21,082 nucleotides of DNA. Source: Amphritea sp. GTDB taxonomy: Bacteria; Pseudomonadota; Gammaproteobacteria; Pseudomonadales; Nitrincolaceae. The DNA is taken from the NCBI GenBank assembly GCA_024679635.1, contig JAIBDA010000009.1, positions 1 to 21,082 on the forward strand, read 5' to 3'. A program made the translations under genes and the position numbers. This document shows positions 1 to 6,722 of this stretch, piece by piece. The notes under the pieces are model-generated. The model ran no database searches. It had not been told where the DNA came from and saw only the letters and a program-made list of their open reading frames with translations. Position 1 is the stretch's first letter, and each line of letters begins with the position of its first letter.

Positions 1-366
1 ATCTAATGCCGCCCAATCACCCGCAACACTCCCCTCTGTTGCTCTATAATTGGGATCTGCTCCCAGATCTAAAAGCAAACTTAATATTTCAGGTGAGCTA
101 ATCTCAATCGCTATACGAATAGGCGTATAGTCATACATTCCTTCTATATTGGCACTAACTCCTTCTTCTTTAACCAGCCGTTCAATTTCTACTCTATCTT
201 TTGTAACAATAGCCGCAACTAACTGTTTTTCTGTTGATACCTGAAAATCTTCCGTGAACTCATCAGTATTCATTGCTTTCTCCTTAGCACAACCCAACAA
301 ACTTACGATTGATAACAACACTATAAGACATACATTTCTAAACCTTCCAAAGCCTTTTTGCTTCAC
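1..366 (-). CDS. Ankyrin-repeat lipoprotein, probable immunity protein for the upstream lipase effector (partial, 3' end off the left edge)
   Basis: The frame is open for 122 codons from a GTG start to the window edge. The N-terminus is a lipoprotein signal: basic MKQKGFGRFR, a hydrophobic stretch (VCLIVLLSIVSLL), then the lipobox LLGC, so the mature protein should begin at Cys26 and be lipid-anchored in the periplasm. Further on, YTPIRIAIEI followed by PEILSLLLDLGADPN matches the ankyrin-repeat consensus (TPLHLA...VKLLLDxGADPN). The GTG is supported by a well-placed AAAGGA seven bases upstream, and its GTGA overlaps the TGA stop of the lipase gene, giving tight translational coupling. A periplasmic lipoprotein directly after a T6SS phospholipase fits the known effector-immunity layout, so the immunity role is inferred from context. 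The first in-frame ATG (32 codons in) would remove the whole signal peptide and is unlikely to be the start. Confidence 0.8.
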   Translation of the reverse strand, partial: MKQKGFGRFRNVCLIVLLSIVSLLGCAKEKAMNTDEFTEDFQVSTEKQLVAAIVTKDRVEIERLVKEEGVSANIEGMYDYTPIRIAIEISSPEILSLLLDLGADPNYRATEGSVAGDWAALD

Positions 367-1853
367 TGTGTATTCCTTTCTATCTGCCCAAGATCATCAG
401 TTTTCTGTTGCTCTATACCCGCTATCACCGAATGCATCGCATGCATATCCACTTTTTTAAGTGGATTAACAGCGGCATTGAGGCTACCTGCTTTAGAAGG
501 GGTCATACCTTGTATAGACTGACCTTTAGCAGTTGCAGTCGCTACCTCTGCGGCATTTCCCAGTAACGGTACATCATGTCGTTTACCGGCCATACCGTAA
601 CTGATAACCCCCTCCTCTTTAAATGCCCGGGTGGAGGTTGCACCACTGGTAACTAACACCCCCGCATAGGGTGAAAACGCTGTAGAAGCCGCCACGCCAC
701 CCGCCAGCGTTGTGCGCTGCAATGTCGGATTTTGCACTGCGGTTAAGATTTCTCCGGGAATGACCACATTATCAACCAGCGGTTTCCCATTCACAGTATT
801 AAAGGCATCCGCCCGAGAAAAGTCCCCTTTTCTTTCTAAGGTTACAGGATGAAGTCCCGCAGGATTATATGCATATGTCTTAGCGCCACTAACAATACCT
901 GCAGCTGTTGCTATTCCTCCACCAAGGGAATGACCAGTCACTTCCAATCTATCACCTAAAATTTTCTTAGATTTGATCGCGAGATTCATAGCATTGTCAT
1001 AATGTTCTGTTTCTTGACCAAACCCCTGTTTCGCATTGGTCTCCCAATCTTGTGCCCCCTGTGTGCCTCTAAATGCCAAGACGTAACGTTCTTCACCATA
1101 AACTGAAGGATCCGTTTTGTAGAGTTCAGCAAAATAGCCATCTTTATGTTTAGACGGTTTAAAACCCGGTTTATACTGGGGAAAATCCTGCGTATTCAAT
1201 CCTAATGCTTCAATTTCTTCCCTGCTGGGCCGCACCCAACCTTCAGGCGGAGGGGCTTGACCGATACTATAAGTACTATCTGCCAATCGAGCTCGTTCAA
1301 CCGCCACATTATTAAACTCAAAACGTTCTGTTGCTTTTGCTAATGCTTCTTTAGCCTGCCCTTCTGGCATATTTGTCAGTTTTGCATTTGATTGATCTAT
1401 CTTATTCTGCCGATACTTCACTCGCTCGGCTTTGGTGCGATTGGGGCAAAAAACTATCTTACGGCCTGCCGGCTGAGGGCCCAGATAGTCTTCAACCGAG
1501 TCTTTAGCCTGAATTACCTTTTGCTGGACGACATCGGCGGTTTGTATCGCAGTTTGTTTTACATATCGGCCTGCAGCAATACTTGTATCCCGGGCATACT
1601 CGGCAGCATCAATAGCTTTGTCTGCGGCATAATTAGCGGCGTCTATGGTTTTATCCACTGCATAATTTGCTGCATCTATGGTTTTATCTACGGTATAACT
1701 TGCGACCTCTAGCAGCTTTTCTCCGGCATCCTCGGCTGTGGTAACTAACTGCTCGCCAATATCATCCACGACGCCGGCTATTTCATCAAAAGCAGCTTTG
1801 GCTGACTCACTTGCATCATTATAAGCCTGATAAAAACTCGTACCGAATTCCAT
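363..1853 (-). CDS. T6SS lipase effector (class 3 lipase, Tle-like) with an N-terminal 11-residue-repeat helix
   Basis: This 496-residue protein has an alpha/beta-hydrolase lipase core. The nucleophile elbow GHSLGGG is at residues 307-313 (Ser309), preceded by VLAFRGTQGAQDW (258-270), the oxyanion-side strand typical of class 3 lipases. Asp361 (in LVDNVVIPGE) and His426 or His471/His474 (VDMHAMHSVIAGIE) are candidates for the rest of the triad; the sequence alone does not settle them. Residues 43-119 form seven consecutive 11-residue units (listed separately). There is no signal peptide, as expected for a T6SS cargo. The start is supported by AAGGGG seven bases upstream, four bases after the preceding stop. 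It is the fourth gene of the vgrG module, after the DUF4123 adaptor, and overlaps the lipoprotein gene by 4 nt. Likely substrate: membrane phospholipids of a target cell. Position specificity (A1/A2) cannot be read from the sequence. Confidence 0.85.
   Translation of the reverse strand: MEFGTSFYQAYNDASESAKAAFDEIAGVVDDIGEQLVTTAEDAGEKLLEVASYTVDKTIDAANYAVDKTIDAANYAADKAIDAAEYARDTSIAAGRYVKQTAIQTADVVQQKVIQAKDSVEDYLGPQPAGRKIVFCPNRTKAERVKYRQNKIDQSNAKLTNMPEGQAKEALAKATERFEFNNVAVERARLADSTYSIGQAPPPEGWVRPSREEIEALGLNTQDFPQYKPGFKPSKHKDGYFAELYKTDPSVYGEERYVLAFRGTQGAQDWETNAKQGFGQETEHYDNAMNLAIKSKKILGDRLEVTGHSLGGGIATAAGIVSGAKTYAYNPAGLHPVTLERKGDFSRADAFNTVNGKPLVDNVVIPGEILTAVQNPTLQRTTLAGGVAASTAFSPYAGVLVTSGATSTRAFKEEGVISYGMAGKRHDVPLLGNAAEVATATAKGQSIQGMTPSKAGSLNAAVNPLKKVDMHAMHSVIAGIEQQKTDDLGQIERNTQ
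374..379 (-). promoter_or_regulatory. Ribosome binding site deciding the GTG start of the immunity gene
   Basis: On the minus strand AAAGGA is followed by seven bases (ATACACA) and then GTG at 366-364. It lies inside the last codons of the lipase gene. It is the reason for preferring the GTG start, which adds the lipoprotein signal. Confidence 0.7.
1497..1727 (-). repeat. Seven hendecad (11-residue) repeats at the lipase N-terminus
   Basis: Residues 43-119 of the lipase split into 11-residue units: AGEKLLEVASY, TVDKTIDAANY, AVDKTIDAANY, AADKAIDAAEY, ARDTSIAAGRY, VKQTAIQTADV, VQQKVIQAKDS. Tyr recurs exactly every 11 residues at 53, 64, 75, 86 and 97. Units 2-4 are near-identical at DNA level as a 33-bp tandem repeat, visible around 1617-1692. 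Such a period is typical of a long amphipathic helix or right-handed coiled coil. Confidence 0.85.
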
Positions 1854-1857
1854 TTCG

Positions 1858-2202
1858 TTACCCCTTTAGCGTTGCAAAACTTTGCTCAATGAACTGCCAC
1901 AAGAATTCGGTTTTTTCATAGCTGGGTAGATCAAAATTACTTAAGGTATTTCCTACAGCGGTAAATTTTTGATCGAAATCTAATCCCATTAACCAAGCGG
2001 TAGTAATGAAGGCCGCTACATCTGTTTCTTGCGTTAAATTGTACACCGCAGCTTTATTTGTAAGATCAGTAATCGCTGCTTCCATTTCATCAGCAGGTAC
2101 CTGCCTGGCTTCAGGGAAGTTATCATAAAGGTATTGTCGCATCCGGTGTAGATAGCTTGCTTCACCTAACTCGGCACTTTGTAACTCGGATATTTTAAGC
2201 AT
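1858..2202 (-). CDS. Small helical protein between the adaptor and the lipase, unknown function
   Basis: I do not recognise a named family. The 114-residue protein is acidic and appears almost wholly alpha-helical. It opens with MLKISELQSAELGEASYLHRMRQYL, has an FPEARQVPADE segment, and ends with an aromatic-rich region (KTEFLWQFIEQSFATLKG). It has no signal peptide or membrane segment. AGGGA lies about eight bases before the ATG, 52 bp after the DUF4123 stop, and its TAA is four bases before the lipase start. Small helical proteins in this position occur in other vgrG-DUF4123-effector modules, so a helper or chaperone role in loading the lipase is plausible. That is inference from position only; a cytoplasmic antitoxin-like role is the alternative. 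Confidence 0.75.
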   Translation of the reverse strand: MLKISELQSAELGEASYLHRMRQYLYDNFPEARQVPADEMEAAITDLTNKAAVYNLTQETDVAAFITTAWLMGLDFDQKFTAVGNTLSNFDLPSYEKTEFLWQFIEQSFATLKG

Positions 2203-2254
2203 CTATTCTGTCCCTGATCTGTATGCTGTGCAGTTAGCCAACTAGAATCGTCTC

Positions 2255-2788
2255 TTAACTCAGTGAAACCTGACGAAACATCAACTCGTCATTAATACTT
2301 TTGACACTGACGAGCTCACTTTCCAATGGGCTCTCATACCTAAACACAGCAATACCCTGGAACAGCTGTTGACTCTGCTGCGCATCAATATTTCGCATAA
2401 AGGCTTTCATGACCCGTGGGTCATAAAATCTAAACACAAGCGTTTCACCATCTTCAGCAACAACCGTCAGAAATTTTCTCAGCTGCTTTCGAAGCATTTT
2501 CATTGAAGAGCGGGTCGATAGAAAAATATTCCAGCTATTTGACCAACCATTTTCTAATAACCAAAGCGTAAACTCGCAATCACGTTTTAACTGCACCAAA
2601 TAGGGAGCTACCTGCTGTAAGTCACTAGCCAACTGACCACTCCAAAGACACACGAAGTTTTGTTGGCTACCCTGTAGCCTTTCTTGCAATTCAACGACTT
2701 GCGCACCATCAATCACTGCATAGGTTTTAAGGTCAAGTTCATTGAATAACTCATTCTGAAACTGTTCAACATCTATTTGGCTACCCAT
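2255..2788 (-). CDS. DUF4123 T6SS effector adaptor/chaperone (Tap/TEC type)
   Basis: DUF4123 proteins bind a cognate effector and hand it to the C-terminal tail of the VgrG encoded beside them; they stay in the producing cell. The family shape is clear: an N-terminal helix, then YAVIDGAQ (a 'lYaliDgA' opening), CLWSG, a block of APYLVQL followed by WLLENGWSNSWNIFLSTRSSMKMLRKQLRKFL, and RFYDPRVMKAFM, all typical of DUF4123. Two starts are possible. The upstream ATG at 2800 overlaps the vgrG stop as TAATG but has little ribosome-binding signal. The ATG at 2788 (MGSQID) has GGAG six bases upstream and is preferred here, giving 177 residues rather than 181. Neighbours are vgrG upstream and the small helical gene downstream. 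Confidence 0.88.
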   Translation of the reverse strand: MGSQIDVEQFQNELFNELDLKTYAVIDGAQVVELQERLQGSQQNFVCLWSGQLASDLQQVAPYLVQLKRDCEFTLWLLENGWSNSWNIFLSTRSSMKMLRKQLRKFLTVVAEDGETLVFRFYDPRVMKAFMRNIDAQQSQQLFQGIAVFRYESPLESELVSVKSINDELMFRQVSLS

Positions 2789-2799
2789 CCTGTACTCCA

Positions 2800-4989
2800 T
2801 TAGGATTTCTTAGCATCTTCACATTGCTGGCAAAACGGAGTCCCTGCTTTCGCTGCATAGATCATCGCTTTGGCTTGAGGACTGTAGCCTTTTGGCTGCT
2901 GTATGCTGGACTTATTAACTGACGCGGTCACTTGCCCAACTAAACTATTAAGAGCTTCCAAAGGCTTAGTTGGTAATGCCGCCTGACTAACTTTAGCAGG
3001 CTTAACCGGCGATGAGCCTGGGGCGCCACCACTGTTAAGATTAATAGCCGGTCCACTAATAGATATGCCTCCAGGCCCAATATGTATCTTGGAGCCCCCT
3101 GCTTCTAAATGGATACTTGTTCCCGCTTTAATATGGATTTGATTACCCGCTTTTATCGAGTATTTACTGCCGGTTTCATGATTAATATTAGAGCCAACCT
3201 TAAGGTTATCATTTGCGCCAATGTCAGAAACACGATCTGCGGCGACCACATAATTTTCACTGGATTCAGTTTTCTGAAAATGATCCCCTACGAATGTAAA
3301 GTGGCTATCACCCTCGACTTTAATATGTTGATCTGCTGTAACGGTTGTATGATCATTATTTCTAATCTCTGCGTAGCGATCATTTTCGACTATCAAATGT
3401 CGATTATTTCCTACCCACTCACGACGGACATTTTTGGTTCTGATATCGGTATCTTTCTCTGAATGAAGGAATAACTGTTCTTCACCCTTTTTATCTTCAA
3501 ATCGCAGTTCGTTGAAACCATCTCCCCCCTTGCTTGAGTTAGTTTTAAGGGTACTGATCGTTTTATTTTCAGGTAATTTGTATGGTGGTCTATTAAGGCC
3601 ATGATAAACCCTGCCTATCACTAGCGGCTGATCTGGATCACCCTCTAAAAAATCAACGACTACTTCTTCGCCTATTCTGGGAATAAACATGCCGCCAAAT
3701 GAACCGCCTGCGGCAGGCTGACTTACGCGAACCCAGCATGAGCTATCTTCATCACTCTTTCCTTCCCTGTCCCAATGAAACTGCACTTTGATACGCCCAT
3801 GTTTATCGGTGTAGATTTCTTCCCCTTCAGGGCCGGTAACCGTTGCAGTCTGACTTCCTTCAACGACGGGCGAGTGGATATCAATCGATGGACGAAAAGG
3901 TACATCAAAAGGGACACAAAGATACTTGTTGTTATACTTTGAGCCTTCAGTGGTTGCCCCCACTTCAAGCACCTGAGGTTGAGAGCAAAAATGCTCAACC
4001 CGAGCAATTAAATACTCACAATTAAGCTTGTCACGATCATGCCCGACTAAGCTGTAGCTATAACCTGGAGTCAAACGGTTTACATCGCTGCTCCCCATTG
4101 CCGATTTTCGATATCGATTTAATGATTCCAAACGAATTAATGCGTTATTTTCGCCTCTAGCAGCGCTATAAAACCGTCCAGGGTAATCATAGACTTCCAA
4201 CTCAGTGTCTACGTCAGCTTTATCATGAGCCTCCAGCTTAAGGTTAGGTTTCCTAAAATCAAAATCTCTTAATGTAACTTTTCCAGGGACTATCGACTCA
4301 CTGTAACTAAACGAAAAAATATGCTGTTCTCTGATAGCCCCCTGTCCATCGTGGTAACAGTTAATTTCAGAATTTCCAATGATCTTTGGATTGATAATAG
4401 AAGTATCGCTGAATACTAATATGTGTTTTTCATCAGTATGCTCGAAATAATAATGGATACCTTCTTCTGCTAATAGTCGCTGAATAAACCCTAAGTCGGT
4501 TTCTCTGTACTGTACGCAGTAATCGTAGTCAGGGTATTCCTTGCTGAGCTCAAACCTAAACTCACCACTCTCAATACCGGCATCAACCAAGGATTTTGAA
4601 ATTATATTCTGTACGTTTAATTGCTGAAAAATACGACTATTCTTACGGTGCTGTAGCGCCCATATTTTTGGTACTAGGGATATATGGTACGTGCTTTGGC
4701 GTACCCCTTGAGCACCTAGTTTTATTTCTGAAATAAGCCCATGAATAAAACGGCATTGGTCATCAATATAGTCACTTTCCAAACCACACTGATCCATTAT
4801 TGTGACGACGGCCGCTTTGCCAATGAGTGAACTTAAATCAATATCAGAGTCATCTGAAACGACCTCTATCTCAAACTGGTATAGCGAAGAGATCTCCTCC
4901 GCACCATTAAGGTGAACCAAGTGAAACTCTTCCAGAGAATTCTGAACCTCAAAGAAAAAACGTTCTTCATTTGCACTTAAAAACACCAT
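2800..4989 (-). CDS. vgrG: VgrG/TssI spike protein with a C-terminal adaptor tail
   Basis: VgrG forms the trimeric tip of the T6SS tail and carries cargo out of the cell. The 729 residues show the gp27-like base (about 1-370, with YRETDLGFIQRLLAEEGIHYYFEH), the gp5-like OB-fold (HGRIKVQFHWDREGKSDEDS...WVRVSQPAAGG...FIPRIGEEVVVDFLEGDPDQPLVIGRVYH) and the beta-helical needle of short valine/histidine/aspartate-rich repeats (about 515-660). After GGISISGPAINLNSGG comes a roughly 60-residue extension ending GTPFCQQCEDAKKS, with a CxxC at 720-723. No enzymatic domain is visible there, so it is probably the docking tail for DUF4123 plus lipase. AAGGGA sits seven bases before the ATG. It is the first gene downstream of a sigma-54-type promoter. 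Confidence 0.96.
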   Translation of the reverse strand: MVFLSANEERFFFEVQNSLEEFHLVHLNGAEEISSLYQFEIEVVSDDSDIDLSSLIGKAAVVTIMDQCGLESDYIDDQCRFIHGLISEIKLGAQGVRQSTYHISLVPKIWALQHRKNSRIFQQLNVQNIISKSLVDAGIESGEFRFELSKEYPDYDYCVQYRETDLGFIQRLLAEEGIHYYFEHTDEKHILVFSDTSIINPKIIGNSEINCYHDGQGAIREQHIFSFSYSESIVPGKVTLRDFDFRKPNLKLEAHDKADVDTELEVYDYPGRFYSAARGENNALIRLESLNRYRKSAMGSSDVNRLTPGYSYSLVGHDRDKLNCEYLIARVEHFCSQPQVLEVGATTEGSKYNNKYLCVPFDVPFRPSIDIHSPVVEGSQTATVTGPEGEEIYTDKHGRIKVQFHWDREGKSDEDSSCWVRVSQPAAGGSFGGMFIPRIGEEVVVDFLEGDPDQPLVIGRVYHGLNRPPYKLPENKTISTLKTNSSKGGDGFNELRFEDKKGEEQLFLHSEKDTDIRTKNVRREWVGNNRHLIVENDRYAEIRNNDHTTVTADQHIKVEGDSHFTFVGDHFQKTESSENYVVAADRVSDIGANDNLKVGSNINHETGSKYSIKAGNQIHIKAGTSIHLEAGGSKIHIGPGGISISGPAINLNSGGAPGSSPVKPAKVSQAALPTKPLEALNSLVGQVTASVNKSSIQQPKGYSPQAKAMIYAAKAGTPFCQQCEDAKKS

Positions 4990-5008
4990 AACTCATTCCC
5001 TTGTATTG

Positions 5009-5032
5009 ATGGGCTTACCGGGTAAAGCCCAT
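5009..5032 (-). other. Hairpin in the vgrG leader
   Basis: The minus strand carries ATGGGCTT, an 8-nt loop (TACCCGGT) and AAGCCCAT, a perfect 8-bp stem. It lies between the sigma-54-type promoter and the vgrG ribosome binding site, and no T-run follows, so it does not look like an intrinsic terminator. A role in mRNA stability or translation control of vgrG is possible. Confidence 0.5.
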
Positions 5033-5059
5033 AGGTATTCCTTTACTGCCCTAATCTAA

Positions 5060-5075
5060 AGCAAACCATATGCCA
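5060..5075 (-). promoter_or_regulatory. Sigma-54 (RpoN) -24/-12 promoter for the vgrG-effector module
   Basis: The minus strand reads TGGCATA-TGGT-TTGCT. This matches the consensus TGGCACR-N4-TTGCW in 15 of its defined and free positions, departing only at the C after TGGCA, with the invariant GG and GC exactly 10 bases apart. It begins immediately after the TAA of the sigma-54 activator gene and points at vgrG, leaving a leader of roughly 60 bases. Sigma-54 control of hcp/vgrG operons by VasH-type activators is established in Vibrio cholerae, so the location makes functional sense. Confidence 0.75.
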
Positions 5076-6722
5076 TTAGTTAAGTTCACAGCTATTTTCT
5101 CGCAGATTATAGCGTCCCAGCTTCTCAACCAATGATCGACGGGACACCCCTAATGCATCGGCGGTACGGGTTTGATTACCTTTATGACGCTGCAGATGCC
5201 GGGCGATTACCCGGGCTTCAAGACGCCCCATAATGTCTTTCAGGCTGGCACTACCTTCCAATTCCTGTTCGAGTGGAGTCACCGGAATATCGGAGGGTTC
5301 ATAGCCTGGCAGGTGCTGTGGTTCTATCACGCCATCCTGCTCTGCCAGTAACACCGCCCGCTCAATAATATTACGTAGCTCGCGAATATTTCCCGGTAGT
5401 GGAAGGCTCTGAACCAGATCCAGAACCTGTGGTTTGATGCCGCTGATCGCTTTAGTATATTGCGCGCTAAACTGAACGATAAAGTAATGTACCAGTGCAG
5501 GAATATCTTCTCGACGTTCCCGTAAAGAGGGCAATTCAATAGGGAATACATTAAGCCGGTAAAACAGATCTTCGCGAAAAGCGCCCTGGCTAATCAGTTT
5601 AGGCAGATCCTGATGGGTGGCGGCCAAAACCCGGACATTAACCGGGATACTCTCCAGCGCCCCCAGTGGCCGGACTTCCCGCTCTTGCAGTACCCGTAGC
5701 AATTTGGCCTGAAGCTTCAAAGGCATATCCCCAATCTCATCGAGAAACAGGGTGCCGCCTTCAGCCGCTTCAATCAGACCTTTTTTATGTTGAGTTGCAC
5801 CACTGAATGCCCCTTTTCGATAACCAAACAGCTCACTTTCCAGCAACTCTTCGGGCAATGCGGCACAGTTTTGTGGAATAAAAGGGCCATCACGGTGAGG
5901 ACCATTGCGATGGATACAAGCGGCGATCAGCTCTTTACCGGTGCCGGTTTCTCCCTGTATCAAAGCGGTTGCCGTTGAGTCAGCAATTTTTTCGATCAGG
6001 TTGAACACCTGTTGCATCGCCGCTGACTGACCAATAATCTCATCGACTTTCAGCTTACCGCTCATCCGGCTACGCAACTCTTCGTTCTCGATCTGTAGTA
6101 CCTGATTCGTTTCATCCAGCTGAACAATCAGATTACGGTTTTCAGCCAACAAGCGGTTATTTTCGGCAACCACTACGGCCTGTACCGCAAAGGCTCTTAC
6201 AAAACCCTCCAGTTTATCCGGAAAGGCTTCGACATCCCCCGCGTCACTCACCCGGCGGTTAAATAACTGCATCACTCCCAGACTAACCCCTTCATAATCT
6301 GTCAGGGGTACGACCATCAGTGACCGGGTACGACTACCACTCAGTCGATCCCGGTGGTAGATATCATCAAAGTTGAAACCGCTGTAGCTATAGGCATCGC
6401 TGATATTAACGATCTGACCAGAAAGAGCGGCATAGGCCACCACCTCCTCCATATTTGGCCGGCGACCTGGCTTAAGGTCCACTTTGTGTAACGGCACAAT
6501 GCTGTTCTGCAAAGAGTCCCCCTGGGCAACCTCCGGATGCAGGTAGCGCTTGGTTCGATCCAGAATGTAGATACAACCCGCTTCAGACGCCGTGAGTTTA
6601 CGAGCGGCCGTGAGAATCTTATCCAGCAACAGATGCAAGTTCTTCTCGCGGGTAATACTCAGATTGATCTTTACCAACTCTTCCAGGGCCAGCAGCGATT
6701 CTTCAACCCCATATTCAATCAT
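5076..6722 (-). CDS. vasH: Sigma-54-dependent activator, VasH type (GAF-AAA+-Fis)
   Basis: This is a bacterial enhancer-binding protein that remodels RNA polymerase-sigma-54. The N-terminal GAF domain (about 22-190) starts LHLLLDKILTAARKLTASEAG. A predicted coiled-coil linker (about 187-220, NNRLLAENRNLIVQLDETNQ...) follows. The AAA+ domain has Walker A GETGTGKE (257-264), the sigma-54 contact loop as GAFSGAT (304-310; the usual form is GAFTGA), Walker B GGTLFLDEIGDM (322-333) and FREDLFYRLNVFPIELPSLRER. The Fis-type helix-turn-helix is at 507-540 (GNQTRTADALGVSRRSLVEKL). There is no phosphoacceptor receiver domain. The start overlaps the clpV stop by 8 nt, so it is the last gene of the core operon. 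Its likely target is the promoter that starts right after its stop codon. Confidence 0.93.
   Translation of the reverse strand: MIEYGVEESLLALEELVKINLSITREKNLHLLLDKILTAARKLTASEAGCIYILDRTKRYLHPEVAQGDSLQNSIVPLHKVDLKPGRRPNMEEVVAYAALSGQIVNISDAYSYSGFNFDDIYHRDRLSGSRTRSLMVVPLTDYEGVSLGVMQLFNRRVSDAGDVEAFPDKLEGFVRAFAVQAVVVAENNRLLAENRNLIVQLDETNQVLQIENEELRSRMSGKLKVDEIIGQSAAMQQVFNLIEKIADSTATALIQGETGTGKELIAACIHRNGPHRDGPFIPQNCAALPEELLESELFGYRKGAFSGATQHKKGLIEAAEGGTLFLDEIGDMPLKLQAKLLRVLQEREVRPLGALESIPVNVRVLAATHQDLPKLISQGAFREDLFYRLNVFPIELPSLRERREDIPALVHYFIVQFSAQYTKAISGIKPQVLDLVQSLPLPGNIRELRNIIERAVLLAEQDGVIEPQHLPGYEPSDIPVTPLEQELEGSASLKDIMGRLEARVIARHLQRHKGNQTRTADALGVSRRSLVEKLGRYNLRENSCELN

Noticed and set aside
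254..460. 68-codon plus-strand frame at the lipase/immunity junction
   Set aside because: It is antisense to the lipase end and the lipoprotein start, which have matching ribosome binding signals and motifs. Nothing recognisable is encoded.
1392..1712. 106-codon plus-strand frame with hydrophobic repeats (CGIISGVYGFIHCII)
   Set aside because: It mirrors the antisense of the 11-residue repeats of the lipase. The repeat and hydrophobicity are by-products of that DNA repeat.
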